The notes under the pieces: model-generated
What the model was told of the DNA's origin: nothing
The model's input: only the letters and a program-made list of their open reading frames with translations
The model's database searches: none
Made by a program: the position numbers and the translations under genes
Assembly (NCBI GenBank): GCA_903860935.1
Contig: CAIOSQ010000365.1
Location: forward strand, 1 to 33,800
Source: an uncultured Rhodospirillales bacterium
GTDB lineage: Bacteria > Pseudomonadota > Alphaproteobacteria > CACIAM-22H2
Length of the DNA stretch: 33,800 nucleotides
Direction of reading: 5' to 3'
Shown here: piece by piece, positions 23,661-32,133 of the stretch
How positions within the stretch are numbered: position 1 is the first letter of the stretch
Layout: every line of letters starts with the position of its first letter

Positions 23661-24485
23661 ATGTCGTTTCATTTGAGTGCGAGCGAGACCGAGCGCTATG
23701 CCCGGGACGGTTATCTTTTTCCGTACCCGGTCATGCCTGCGGCTGAGGTCGCCGCAGCGCGCGCGCGGATCGAGGCGTTCGAACGGTCGATCGGCGGTAG
23801 CCTGCCGAAGGATCTGCGGCACAAGCCGCACCTCTATTCGCGAACCGTCGACGACATCGTGCGTCGGCCGGAGATCCTCGATCGTGTCGAGAGCATCCTC
23901 GGTCCGGATATCCTGTGCTGGGAAACGGTCCTGTTCATCAAGGAGCCCCGGGATCCGGCGTTCATATCCTGGCACCAGGATGTCGCCTATTGGGGTCTCG
24001 AGCCCTACGACATCGTCACCGCCTGGGTCGCCCTGAGCCCCAGCACGCGGGCGAGCGGCTGCATGCGCGTTGTGCCCGGTTCGCATGCCGGCGAGATCGC
24101 GCCGCACAAGGACACCTTCGCCGCCAACAACATGCTGTCGCGCGGCCAGGAGATGCAGGTCGAGGTCGACGAGGCGAAGGTCGTGGATATCGTGCTTCAA
24201 CCCGGCGAGATGTCGCTGCATCACGTGAAGATCGCGCATGGATCGGACCCGAACACCGCCGATGACCGGCGTATCGGCCTCGCGATCCGCTACATCCCCG
24301 CCTCTGTCCGCCAGACCATCGGCGCCAACGACACCGCGAGCCTCGTGCGCGGCGTCGATCGCTTCGGCCACTTCGAGCCGGAACCGCGCGCGACGGCGGA
24401 TTTCTCCGCCGAGGGTCTCGCGGTCCAGGCGCGTCTGCGCGAGCGGCGGATGGGGATCCTGCTGCGTCCCACGGCAGCGGCGTGA
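23661..24485 (+). CDS. Phytanoyl-CoA dioxygenase (PhyH) family protein
   Basis: 274 residues with the Fe(II)/2-oxoglutarate dioxygenase signature: H105-x-D107 in SWHQDVAYW, the likely distal His at H193 in HGSDPN, and the 2-oxoglutarate-binding Arg in DDRRIGLAIRY. Family members hydroxylate varied small molecules, and the substrate cannot be read from sequence. The ribosome site AGGAG (23647-23651) is 9 nt from the ATG at 23661 and only 3 nt from another at 23655, so 23661 is preferred. It follows gor by 26 nt. A hairpin lies after the stop. Confidence 0.87.
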   Translation: MSFHLSASETERYARDGYLFPYPVMPAAEVAAARARIEAFERSIGGSLPKDLRHKPHLYSRTVDDIVRRPEILDRVESILGPDILCWETVLFIKEPRDPAFISWHQDVAYWGLEPYDIVTAWVALSPSTRASGCMRVVPGSHAGEIAPHKDTFAANNMLSRGQEMQVEVDEAKVVDIVLQPGEMSLHHVKIAHGSDPNTADDRRIGLAIRYIPASVRQTIGANDTASLVRGVDRFGHFEPEPRATADFSAEGLAVQARLRERRMGILLRPTAAA

Positions 24486-24532
24486 TGGACGCACAGAGAG
24501 GGCCGGCGTCCCCGGCGTTGCGCCGCGACTCG

Positions 24533-24553
24533 GGACGGAGTTAATCTCCGTCC
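24533..24553 (+). terminator. Hairpin between the PhyH gene and aroG
   Basis: A perfect 8-bp stem, GGACGGAG (24533-24540) and CTCCGTCC (24546-24553), with loop TTAAT, located 28 nt before the aroG start. There is no U tract. It is probably a terminator for the gor-PhyH transcript, though a role in the aroG leader is possible. Confidence 0.5.
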
Positions 24554-24580
24554 TCCACGTCACACGCCGAAGAGTTGGAC

Positions 24581-25969
24581 ATGCCCGCGAAATGGACGCC
24601 TGAATCCTGGCGTAGCCACCCGATCCGCCAGGTTCCCGCCTATCGCGACGCCGCCGCCTTGGCGGCGGTCGAGCAGAAGCTTGGCAGCTTCCCGCCGCTG
24701 GTCTTCGCGGGCGAGGCGCGGGCTCTCAAGTCGCGTCTTGCCGATGTCGCCAACGGACGTGGTTTTCTGCTGCAGGGCGGTGATTGCGCGGAGAGCTTCG
24801 CCGAATTCTCGGCGAACAACATTCGCGACACCTTCAAGGTGTTCCTTCAGATGACCGTCGTACTGATGTACGCCGGCGGGCTGCCCGTGGTGAAGGTCGG
24901 CCGCATGGCAGGGCAGTTCGCCAAGCCGCGGTCGGCGGATACCGAGACGATCGATGGCGTCACCCTGCCGGCCTATCGCGGCGACATCATCAACGGCATC
25001 GAGTTCGAGCCGGGTGCGCGCGAACCCGACCCGCAGCGGATGATGCAGGTCTACTCGCAATCGGCATCGACGCTGAACCTGTTGCGCGCCTTCGCGCGTG
25101 GCGGTTATGCGGACCTGCACCGGGTCCATGGTTGGACGCAGGGGTTCGTGGCGAATTCGCCCGCTGCGGAGCGCTTCAGCGACATCGCGAACCGCATCAC
25201 CGAGGCGCTTACCTTCATGGAGGCCTGCGGCATCCGGTCCGACCAGACCCCTCAGGTGTCCGAGGCTGAGTTCTTCACGAGCCACGAGGCGCTGCTGCTG
25301 CCCTACGAACAGGCCCTGACGCGCGTCGATAGCACGTCCGGGGATTGGTACGACTGTTCGGCGCACATGATCTGGATCGGCGAACGGACCCGTCAGCCGG
25401 ACGGTGCGCATATCGAGTTCTGCCGGGGCGTGCGCAATCCGATCGGCATGAAGGTCGGACCGACGCTCGAGGGCGACGAGCTCATCCGTCTCATCGATCT
25501 GCTCAATCCCGAGAACGAACCCGGCCGTCTGACCCTCATCAGCCGGATGGGGCACGACAAGATCGGCGAGCGCCTTCCAGCCCTCGTCCGGCGTGTCGCA
25601 CGTGAGGGACGTAAGGTCGTATGGTCGTGCGATCCGATGCACGGCAACACGGTCAAGTCAAACACGGGCTACAAGACCCGACCGTTCGACCGGATCCTGG
25701 CCGAGGTGCGCGGGTTCATGGCGGTACATCGCGCCGAGGGCACGCATGCCGGTGGCGTCCATTTCGAGATGACCGGTCAGAACGTGACCGAGTGCATCGG
25801 CGGTGCCCAGGAAGTCACCGAGAGCGCGCTCGCCGATCGCTATCACACCCATTGCGACCCGCGGCTCAATGCGACGCAGTCGCTTGAACTGGCCTTCCTG
25901 ATCGCCGAGGAACTCAAGGCGGCACGCACCGCGACGGAGGGACGTGGAGACGCCGCGGCCGCCGATTGA
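24581..25969 (+). CDS. aroG: 3-deoxy-7-phosphoheptulonate synthase, class II
   Basis: 462 residues of the plant-like type II DAHP synthase family, which condenses PEP and erythrose-4-P to start the shikimate pathway. Signatures: [17 protein letters not shown] at the N-terminus, [32 protein letters not shown] and [13 protein letters not shown], the last holding metal- and substrate-binding residues. The ATG at 24581 is preferred over a TTG at 24575 in the same frame. No aromatic-rich leader peptide was found, so attenuation is not indicated. The stop is followed after 9 nt by the nitronate monooxygenase gene. Confidence 0.95.
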   Translation: MPAKWTPESWRSHPIRQVPAYRDAAALAAVEQKLGSFPPLVFAGEARALKSRLADVANGRGFLLQGGDCAESFAEFSANNIRDTFKVFLQMTVVLMYAGGLPVVKVGRMAGQFAKPRSADTETIDGVTLPAYRGDIINGIEFEPGAREPDPQRMMQVYSQSASTLNLLRAFARGGYADLHRVHGWTQGFVANSPAAERFSDIANRITEALTFMEACGIRSDQTPQVSEAEFFTSHEALLLPYEQALTRVDSTSGDWYDCSAHMIWIGERTRQPDGAHIEFCRGVRNPIGMKVGPTLEGDELIRLIDLLNPENEPGRLTLISRMGHDKIGERLPALVRRVAREGRKVVWSCDPMHGNTVKSNTGYKTRPFDRILAEVRGFMAVHRAEGTHAGGVHFEMTGQNVTECIGGAQEVTESALADRYHTHCDPRLNATQSLELAFLIAEELKAARTATEGRGDAAAAD

Positions 25970-25978
25970 GATCGCGGG

Positions 25979-27037
25979 ATGACCGCCTCCGCGGCCGGTT
26001 TTGCGGCGCGGTTCGGTCTGCGCTGGCCGATCGTTCAGGCCCCAATGGCCGGGGGTCCGACGACGCCTGAGTTGATCATCGCGGTGGGCGCAGCAGGAGG
26101 TCTCGGTAGCCTTGGCGCGGCGCTGATGCCGCCTTCAGAGATCCGCGCCGCTGCCGCCGCGATCCGGTCCCGAGCCAACACGCCTTTCGCGATCAACCTC
26201 TTCGTACTGCCACCGGCAAACCCGGAGCCGGGCGTGGTCGCTCGGGCGAATGAACGTCTGGTGCGGTTGCACACCGAAGTCGGACTGCCGCCGCCCTCGG
26301 TGCCGGCCAACTGGGGCGCATCGCTGGAACATCAGATCGACGCTGTTCTGGATGTCGCGCCGCCGGTCGTGAGCACGCATTTCGGACCGCCGCCGCCGCG
26401 TCTCGTCGCCGGATGCCGGGCGCGCGGGATTTCGATCTTCGCCACGGCGACGACCGCGGACGAAGCTGCCCATCTCGAAGACTGCGGCATCGATGCCGTG
26501 GTGGCGCAGGGGGCCGAGGCAGGGGGGCATCGCGGCAGTTTCCTCGCCTCTGCCGAGGCGCCCGCGATCGGTACGATCGCTCTTGTGCCCTCGATCGTCG
26601 ACCGCGTGCGCATTCCCGTGATCGCCGCGGGTGGGATAATGGACGGCCGCGGGATCCGGGCAGCGCTGGCGCTGGGTGCCTCCGCGGTCCAAATGGGTAC
26701 CGCGTTCCTGGCTTGCCCTGAGGCGGGCACGCATCCGTTGCACAAGGCCGCGTTGGCGACGGCCGACGGGACCATGGTTACGCGGGGCGTGACCGGGCGC
26801 CATGCGCGGGGACTGCGCAACAGGCTGCTCGAAACGCTTGATGCGGATGCGGAGGCGGCGCCGGATTATCCGATCCAGAACGTACTCTCGGCGGTGCTGC
26901 GCACCGCCGCGGCGCGCGGCGGCAGGGATGATCTGATGGCGATGTGGGCGGGGCAGGGGCACCGTCTCACCCGCTCGGAGCCGGCGCGCGATCTCGTCGC
27001 GCGTTGGGTCGCCGAGGCTGGACTCCGCGGCGCGTGA
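25979..27037 (+). CDS. Nitronate monooxygenase (class I, FMN)
   Basis: 352 residues, a TIM-barrel FMN enzyme that oxidatively denitrifies alkyl nitronates such as propionate 3-nitronate. Class I motifs are present: an N-terminal PIVQAPMAGG, VVSTHFG in mid-barrel, AQGAEAGGHRGSF with the conserved His, IAAGGIMDGRG, and ALGASAVQMGTAFL for the phosphate of FMN. It shares a short 9-nt gap with aroG and is probably co-transcribed. A 2-nitropropane dioxygenase name is common in databases, but the class I motif set points to nitronate oxidation. Confidence 0.88.
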   Translation: MTASAAGFAARFGLRWPIVQAPMAGGPTTPELIIAVGAAGGLGSLGAALMPPSEIRAAAAAIRSRANTPFAINLFVLPPANPEPGVVARANERLVRLHTEVGLPPPSVPANWGASLEHQIDAVLDVAPPVVSTHFGPPPPRLVAGCRARGISIFATATTADEAAHLEDCGIDAVVAQGAEAGGHRGSFLASAEAPAIGTIALVPSIVDRVRIPVIAAGGIMDGRGIRAALALGASAVQMGTAFLACPEAGTHPLHKAALATADGTMVTRGVTGRHARGLRNRLLETLDADAEAAPDYPIQNVLSAVLRTAAARGGRDDLMAMWAGQGHRLTRSEPARDLVARWVAEAGLRGA

Positions 27038-27087
27038 CCGCGCGAACTGGCGGCAACGGCCCGTAATCTGCTATCTCCCGCCCCACC

Positions 27088-27498
27088 ATGACTTCCGAAC
27101 CGCAAGCCGGCGCAGCCGAGCGTCTTGTCGAGCATGTCATCCTGTCGAGCCGCTGGCTCCGGGCGCCGCTCTATGTCGGGCTCTTCCTCGTCCTGGGCCT
27201 CGTGGTGGTGAAGTTCTTCCAGGAATTCTTCCAGCTTGGCGCCACCGTCTTCTCGGCGGACGAGAGCCGAATGGTGCTCTATGTCCTCTCCCTGGTCGAT
27301 CTCGTGATCGTCGCGATCTCGTCGATCCACCTCTTCAAGGCGTTCCTTGATGCCGCGTCTATTCCGAACGACAAACTCGTGTTGCTGGTCGTCAGCCATG
27401 TAACTTTCGCGGTGTCGGCTATACTGCTCGCCCATCTCGATCGCATCGCCTTCGGTGCTTCCGGACATGAATCGGCCAAGGCGGGGAAAGACGCATGA
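27088..27498 (+). CDS. UPF0114 (YqhA/TIGR00645) membrane protein with internal deletion
   Basis: 136 residues. The N-terminal half (SRWLRAPLYVGLFLVL, VKFFQEFFQL, LYVLSLVDL) and the C-terminal half (IVAISSIHLFKAFLDA, LVSHVTFAVSAILLAHLDR as a whole) match UPF0114. The family is usually 160-200 residues, with about 45 residues between these blocks (end of TM2, the GGYE-FVS loop and the start of TM3). Here SLVD is followed directly by LVIVAISSIHL (junction near residues 71-74, nucleotides 27298-27310), so TM2 and TM3 merge into one segment and the topology should change. The reading frame is kept. The function of the family is unknown. It overlaps nadE as ATGA. Confidence 0.8.
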   Translation: MTSEPQAGAAERLVEHVILSSRWLRAPLYVGLFLVLGLVVVKFFQEFFQLGATVFSADESRMVLYVLSLVDLVIVAISSIHLFKAFLDAASIPNDKLVLLVVSHVTFAVSAILLAHLDRIAFGASGHESAKAGKDA

Positions 27499-29168
27499 GC
27501 CAGTCGATCGCGATCGCCATAGCCCAGATCAACCCGACCGTCGGCGACCTCAAGGGAAACGTGGCGCGGATCCGCGCTGCGCGCGCCGAGGCGGCGGCCC
27601 AGGGTGCCGATCTCGTCGTGTTTCCTGAGTTATGCGTGGCTGGGTACCAGCCCGAGGATCTCGTCCTCAAGCCCGCTTTCCTCGATGCGTGCCGCGGCGC
27701 CGTGGATGAACTGGCGCGTGACACTGCCGATGGCGGTCCCGCCATGCTTGTGGGTGCGCCCTGGGTGGACGGGGAGCGTCCATTCAATGCGGCGCTTCTT
27801 CTGGACGGTGGACGCGTCGCCGCGCCGCGCCACAAGCAGGACCTTCCGAATTACGGCGTGTTCGACGACAAGCGTGTCTTCGCGGCCGGCAAGCCCCAGG
27901 GGCCGATCGTCTTTCGCGGTGCGCGGCTTGGCGTGATGATCTGCGAGGACATGTGGACTCCGGACGTAACCGAGACCCTCACCGAGTCCGGGGCAGAACT
28001 CCTCATCGTGCCGAATGGAAGCCCGTTCGAGATCGACAAGCTCGATCAGCGGATCCAACTCGCCGTTGCGCGTGTCGTCGAGAGTGGCCTGCCGCTGATC
28101 TATGTCAATCAAGTCGGTGGCCAGGACGAGATCGTCTACGACGGCGGTTCCTTCGTCATCGGCGCGGATCGCGCCTTGCTTCACCAATGCGCCTCTTTCC
28201 GCGACGAGGTCGCGACCTTGCGCTTCGTCCGCGGCGGCGAGGATGGATCCTTCGCGGTGCAGGCCGAGAACCGGATCGCGACACCGCTCGAACCGCGGGC
28301 GGCGATCTATGCAGCGCTCGTCCTTGGCCTTGGCGACTATGTGCGCAAGAATCGGTTCCCCGGGGTGATCCTCGGACTGTCCGGTGGGATCGATTCCGCC
28401 CTGACTGCCGCGATCGCGGTGGATGCGCTGGGTGCCGACCGGGTGCGGGCGGTCATGATGCCGTCGCCCTATACGAGCCGCGAGAGCCTCGAGGATGCGG
28501 CGGAGGTCGCGCGTCTGCTCGGGATAAGGTGCGACACCATCTCCATCGAACCCGCCATGCGCGCCTTCTCCGCGATGCTCGCGCCCGCATTCGCCGGCGC
28601 CCAGCCCGACATCACCGAAGAAAACATCCAGTCGCGGGCGCGCGGGCTTACCTTGATGGCTATCTCGAACAAATTCGGGCACATGGTGGTGTCGACCGGC
28701 AACAAGTCGGAGATGTCCGTCGGCTATGCCACGCTCTACGGCGACATGTGCGGCGGCTATGCGGTCCTCAAGGACGTCTACAAGACGACTGTCTTTGCGC
28801 TCTGCCGCTGGCGTAATGCCGTCCGCGCAGACGGATGGCTCGGGCCGGCCGGACCGGTGATGCCGGAACGCGTGATCACCAAGCCGCCGACGGCCGAGCT
28901 GAAGCCCGACCAGACCGACGAGGCGTCGCTCGGGCCTTATGCCCAACTGGACGACATTCTCGACTGCCTCGTCGAGAAGGAGATGGGAACCGCGGCGATC
29001 GTCGCCCGCGGGCACGACGAGGCCTATGTGCGCCGCGTGTGGCGCATGCTGGACCTTGCCGAATACAAGCGGCGGCAGGCCGCACCAGGCGTAAAGATCT
29101 CGCGCCGAGCCTTCGGGCGCGATCGTCGCTATCCGATCACCAACGGGTTTCGCGCCGGCGGCGCGTGA
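27495..29168 (+). CDS. nadE: Glutamine-dependent NAD+ synthetase
   Basis: 557 residues in two domains. The N-terminal nitrilase-type amidase (about 1-265) carries the triad E45 (FPELCVAGY), K114 (RHKQDLPNYG) and C150 (MICEDMW) and releases ammonia from glutamine. The C-terminal synthetase (about 275-557) has the P-loop LGLSGGIDSALTA near 294-306, and STGNKSEMSVGY and KPPTAELKPDQTDE. It amidates nicotinic acid adenine dinucleotide, the last step of NAD synthesis. The start ATG overlaps the UPF0114 stop. gltX follows after 19 nt. Confidence 0.96.
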   Translation: MSQSIAIAIAQINPTVGDLKGNVARIRAARAEAAAQGADLVVFPELCVAGYQPEDLVLKPAFLDACRGAVDELARDTADGGPAMLVGAPWVDGERPFNAALLLDGGRVAAPRHKQDLPNYGVFDDKRVFAAGKPQGPIVFRGARLGVMICEDMWTPDVTETLTESGAELLIVPNGSPFEIDKLDQRIQLAVARVVESGLPLIYVNQVGGQDEIVYDGGSFVIGADRALLHQCASFRDEVATLRFVRGGEDGSFAVQAENRIATPLEPRAAIYAALVLGLGDYVRKNRFPGVILGLSGGIDSALTAAIAVDALGADRVRAVMMPSPYTSRESLEDAAEVARLLGIRCDTISIEPAMRAFSAMLAPAFAGAQPDITEENIQSRARGLTLMAISNKFGHMVVSTGNKSEMSVGYATLYGDMCGGYAVLKDVYKTTVFALCRWRNAVRADGWLGPAGPVMPERVITKPPTAELKPDQTDEASLGPYAQLDDILDCLVEKEMGTAAIVARGHDEAYVRRVWRMLDLAEYKRRQAAPGVKISRRAFGRDRRYPITNGFRAGGA

Positions 29169-29187
29169 CCAACGACAGGGCTGACGC

Positions 29188-30534
29188 ATGGGCATGGTCA
29201 AGGTTCGGTTCGCCCCAAGCCCGACGGGGCGTATCCATCTCGGAAACGCGCGCGGCGCGCTGATCAACTGGTTGCATGCCCGTCGGCATCAGGGGCAACT
29301 CCTCCTGCGACTCGATGACACCGATCGCGAGCGGTCCACCGAGGCGTTCGCCCTCGGTATCCAGGACGATCTGCGCTGGCTTGGCCTTGGCTGGGACGAC
29401 TGCGTGCGGCAATCGGACCGGCTTGCGCGCTACGAGGCGGCGGCCGACGCGCTGCGCGGCGCGGGCCGTCTCTATCCATGCTACGAAAGCGAGGAGGAAC
29501 TGCAACTCAAGCGGTTCCAGATGGTCGCCGGAGGCGGCGTCCAGGTCTATGACCGCGCCGCGCTGCGCCTGTCGGACCGACAGATCCGCGCCTTCGAGGC
29601 CGAGGGGCGCAGGCCGCATTGGCGCTTTCTGATCGCCTACGAAGAGACCGCATGGAACGATACGATCCGCGGCCCGCAGATGTTCCAGGGCAGCAAGCTC
29701 AGCGATCCTGTCCTGGTGCGCGCCGATGGTTCGCCGACCTATACGCTGGCCTCGGTCGTCGACGACACGGAACTCGGGATCACGCATGTGATCCGCGGCG
29801 AGGATCACGTCGCGAATACGGCGGTTCAACTCCAGATCTTCAAGGCTCTGGGCGCCGCGACGGACATCGCGTTCGCGCATTTCACCCTGCTCACGGATGC
29901 TGGCGGCCATAACCTGTCGAAACGGCTCGGCAGCCTGTCGATCGAGAGCCTGCGCGCCGAAGGTCTCGAGGCGATGGCGATCAACTCTTTGCTCGCACGC
30001 CTCGGGACCTCGGACCCCGTTGAGCCGGTCGCGGATCTCGAGCGGCTCATCGCCGGTTTCGATCTCGAGCGCTTCGGGCGCGCCGCCCCCAAACTCGATC
30101 TGGAGGAGATTCGCCGGCTCAATGGCCCGGTTCTGCACGCGATGCCCTTCGCAGCCGTGCGAGAGCGTCTGGTGGCCCTGGGTCTCGATGCCATGGACGA
30201 CGGGTTCTGGACGGCGATCCGCGCCAATCTGTCGCGCCTCGACGACGCGTGTGCGTGGTGGGCGATCTGCCGGTCGGCGCTCGTGCCGCTCATCGAAGAC
30301 GCGGACTATCTGGTCCAGGCCGCGTCGTTGCTGCCATCCAGTCCTTGGGACGAGACGACCTGGGGGACCTGGACGCGCGCGATCGGGGCGGCCACCGGTC
30401 GCAAGGGGCGAGCCCTCTTCATGCCGTTGCGCCTCGCGCTGACGGCGCGCGAACATGGACCCGAACTCAAAACCCTGCTACCGATCCTGGGCCGCGATCG
30501 CGCCGAGGCCCGTCTGCGTGGTGAAACGGCCTGA
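29188..30534 (+). CDS. gltX: Glutamate--tRNA ligase
   Basis: 448 residues, a class I aminoacyl-tRNA synthetase. The HIGH box is IHLGN at 16-20 after RFAPSPTGR. The KMSKS box is LSKRLGS at 243-249. LRLDDTDRERS is the Glu-binding region. It is shorter than E. coli GluRS (about 471), as in many alphaproteobacterial copies, which often carry two gltX genes. Whether it charges tRNA-Gln as well cannot be told here. CAGGG (29176-29180) lies 7 nt before the ATG. cysS follows after a 160-nt leader. Confidence 0.93.
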   Translation: MGMVKVRFAPSPTGRIHLGNARGALINWLHARRHQGQLLLRLDDTDRERSTEAFALGIQDDLRWLGLGWDDCVRQSDRLARYEAAADALRGAGRLYPCYESEEELQLKRFQMVAGGGVQVYDRAALRLSDRQIRAFEAEGRRPHWRFLIAYEETAWNDTIRGPQMFQGSKLSDPVLVRADGSPTYTLASVVDDTELGITHVIRGEDHVANTAVQLQIFKALGAATDIAFAHFTLLTDAGGHNLSKRLGSLSIESLRAEGLEAMAINSLLARLGTSDPVEPVADLERLIAGFDLERFGRAAPKLDLEEIRRLNGPVLHAMPFAAVRERLVALGLDAMDDGFWTAIRANLSRLDDACAWWAICRSALVPLIEDADYLVQAASLLPSSPWDETTWGTWTRAIGAATGRKGRALFMPLRLALTAREHGPELKTLLPILGRDRAEARLRGETA

Positions 30535-30553
30535 ACGGCCGCGGAGCCCGAAA

Positions 30554-30582
30554 CCCGCCGGACAGGTCGCCCGCCGGACAGG
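30554..30582 (+). repeat. 13-bp direct repeat (16-bp period) in the cysS leader
   Basis: CCCGCCGGACAGG occurs at 30554-30566 and 30570-30582, separated by TCG. The second copy ends next to an ATG (30583), and its ACAGG is also 9 nt from the ATG at 30592, so the repeat may have duplicated a ribosome-binding site. Confidence 0.75.
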
Positions 30583-30642
30583 ATGAACGCCATGGCCCGT
30601 GTGCTCTGCCGGATGGATGGACGAATTAGCCCGGGCTGTTGA
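30583..30642 (+). CDS. Possible Cys-containing leader peptide upstream of cysS
   Basis: A 19-codon open frame, [19 protein letters not shown], ends with a Cys codon directly before its TGA. A second Cys codon lies 10 codons earlier. The likelier start is the internal ATG at 30592, which has ACAGG 9 nt upstream. The stop (30640-30642) lies in the loop of a small hairpin CGGGC/GCCCG (30632-30648), which competes with the palindrome AGCCCGGGCT just before it. Such a layout could let Cys-tRNA shortage influence cysS, 50 nt downstream. It is short and may be chance. Confidence 0.3.
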   Translation: MNAMARVLCRMDGRISPGC

Positions 30643-30694
30643 TGCCCGTGCCCCCGAACCATTTCGCCGCCGTGCCACGAGATCCGGTGTTCAC

Positions 30695-32131
30695 ATGTCC
30701 TCTCCTTCGAAACCTGCCGTTCCGTCCCCCCAATTCCACAACACGTTGACCCGCGCGAAGGGTGCCTTCGTGCCGATCGATCCGACGCGCGTGCGCATGT
30801 ACGTGTGCGGTCCGACGGTCTACGACTACGCCCATATCGGCAATGCGCGCCCGGTCGTGGTGTTCGACGTGGTTTTCCGGTTGCTGCGACGCGTCTACGG
30901 CGACGCGCATGTGACCTATGTCCGCAACATCACCGACATCGATGACAAGATCATCCAGAGGCATCTGGAAAGCGGCGAGGCGATCGAAGAGATCACGCGC
31001 CGGACAGCCGACGCCTACGTAGCCGACATGCGTGCCCTGGGGGCGCTTGACCCGAGCGTGCAACCGCGTGCGACGGCCCATATCCCAGAGATGATCGCGG
31101 TGATCGAGCGCCTGCTTGCCGCGGGCAACGCTTATGTCGCGGAGGGCCATGTGCTCTTCCACGTTCCGAGCGACGCGGATTACGGCAGGTTGTCGGGCCG
31201 CTCGCGCGACGAGCAGATCGCCGGCGCGCGTGTGGACGTGGCGCCGTATAAGCGAGACCCTGCGGATTTCGTCCTGTGGAAGCCCAGCGCGCCGCACCAA
31301 CCCGGCTGGGCCTCGCCCTGGGGGCGTGGCCGCCCGGGCTGGCATATCGAGTGCTCCGCCATGAGCGCCGCGCATCTGGGCGCCAATTTCGACATCCATG
31401 GCGGCGGTCACGACCTGATCTTTCCGCATCACGAGAACGAAATCGCGCAATCCGAATGCGCGCATGGCGGCGCGATGGCGCATACCTGGATGCATAATGG
31501 CTTCCTGGTCGTGAACGGCGAGAAGATGTCGAAGAGCCTCGGCAATTTCTTCACCGTGCGAGACCTGCTCGGGAAATGGCCTGGCGAGGCTATCCGCCTG
31601 CTTCTGCTCAAGACGCATTACCGCGCGCCGCTCGACTTCACGGAGGATGGCCTGCGTCAGGCGCGCGACAATCTCGACCGCTGGCAGCGCGCGATCCAGC
31701 GCGGCAGCGCGGGCATGGACAAGGCGGATTTCGAGGCTGCGGTCGTTGTCGCGCCGACCGGGGATCTGCTGGCGAATCTCGCCGACGATCTCAATACGCC
31801 CGGCGCGGTCGCCCATCTCAACGTCCTCGCCACGACGATCTTCGACGAACTCGCGCGCGGTGAAGACGCGCGTGCGCGCGCCTTTGCCGCCGAACTCTGC
31901 GCCGCAGGTCGGTTCCTTGGCTTTTTGTCCCGCTCTGCGTCGGAGTGGTTCGCGGGTGAGGATGGCGGCGGAGGCCCGGACGCGGCGGAGATCGAAGGCC
32001 TCGTCGCCTCCCGTCTGGCCGCCAGAAAGGCCAAGGATTTCGCGGGTGCCGATCGCATCCGTGACGAACTGAAGGCGCGCGGCGTGATCCTCGAGGATGG
32101 TCCCAAGGGAACGACCTGGAGGCGCGGCTGA
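30695..32131 (+). CDS. cysS: Cysteine--tRNA ligase
   Basis: 478 residues, a class I synthetase. The zinc-binding C38 is in [18 protein letters not shown], with the HIGH box at 47-50. A second zinc region is [14 protein letters not shown], and [20 protein letters not shown] follows. The KMSKS box is [12 protein letters not shown]. The ATG at 30695 begins the expected N-terminal region ([17 protein letters not shown]), and the upstream frame is not CysRS-like. It lies between gltX and cimA in a long plus-strand run. A possible leader peptide is described upstream. Confidence 0.96.
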   Translation: MSSPSKPAVPSPQFHNTLTRAKGAFVPIDPTRVRMYVCGPTVYDYAHIGNARPVVVFDVVFRLLRRVYGDAHVTYVRNITDIDDKIIQRHLESGEAIEEITRRTADAYVADMRALGALDPSVQPRATAHIPEMIAVIERLLAAGNAYVAEGHVLFHVPSDADYGRLSGRSRDEQIAGARVDVAPYKRDPADFVLWKPSAPHQPGWASPWGRGRPGWHIECSAMSAAHLGANFDIHGGGHDLIFPHHENEIAQSECAHGGAMAHTWMHNGFLVVNGEKMSKSLGNFFTVRDLLGKWPGEAIRLLLLKTHYRAPLDFTEDGLRQARDNLDRWQRAIQRGSAGMDKADFEAAVVVAPTGDLLANLADDLNTPGAVAHLNVLATTIFDELARGEDARARAFAAELCAAGRFLGFLSRSASEWFAGEDGGGGPDAAEIEGLVASRLAARKAKDFAGADRIRDELKARGVILEDGPKGTTWRRG

Positions 32132-32133
32132 AC

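Noticed and set aside
24485-24544. A 19-codon frame (TGATG with the PhyH stop) before aroG as an attenuation leader
   Set aside because: It has no Phe, Tyr or Trp codons, so it cannot sense aromatic amino acids. The hairpin there is better read as a terminator.
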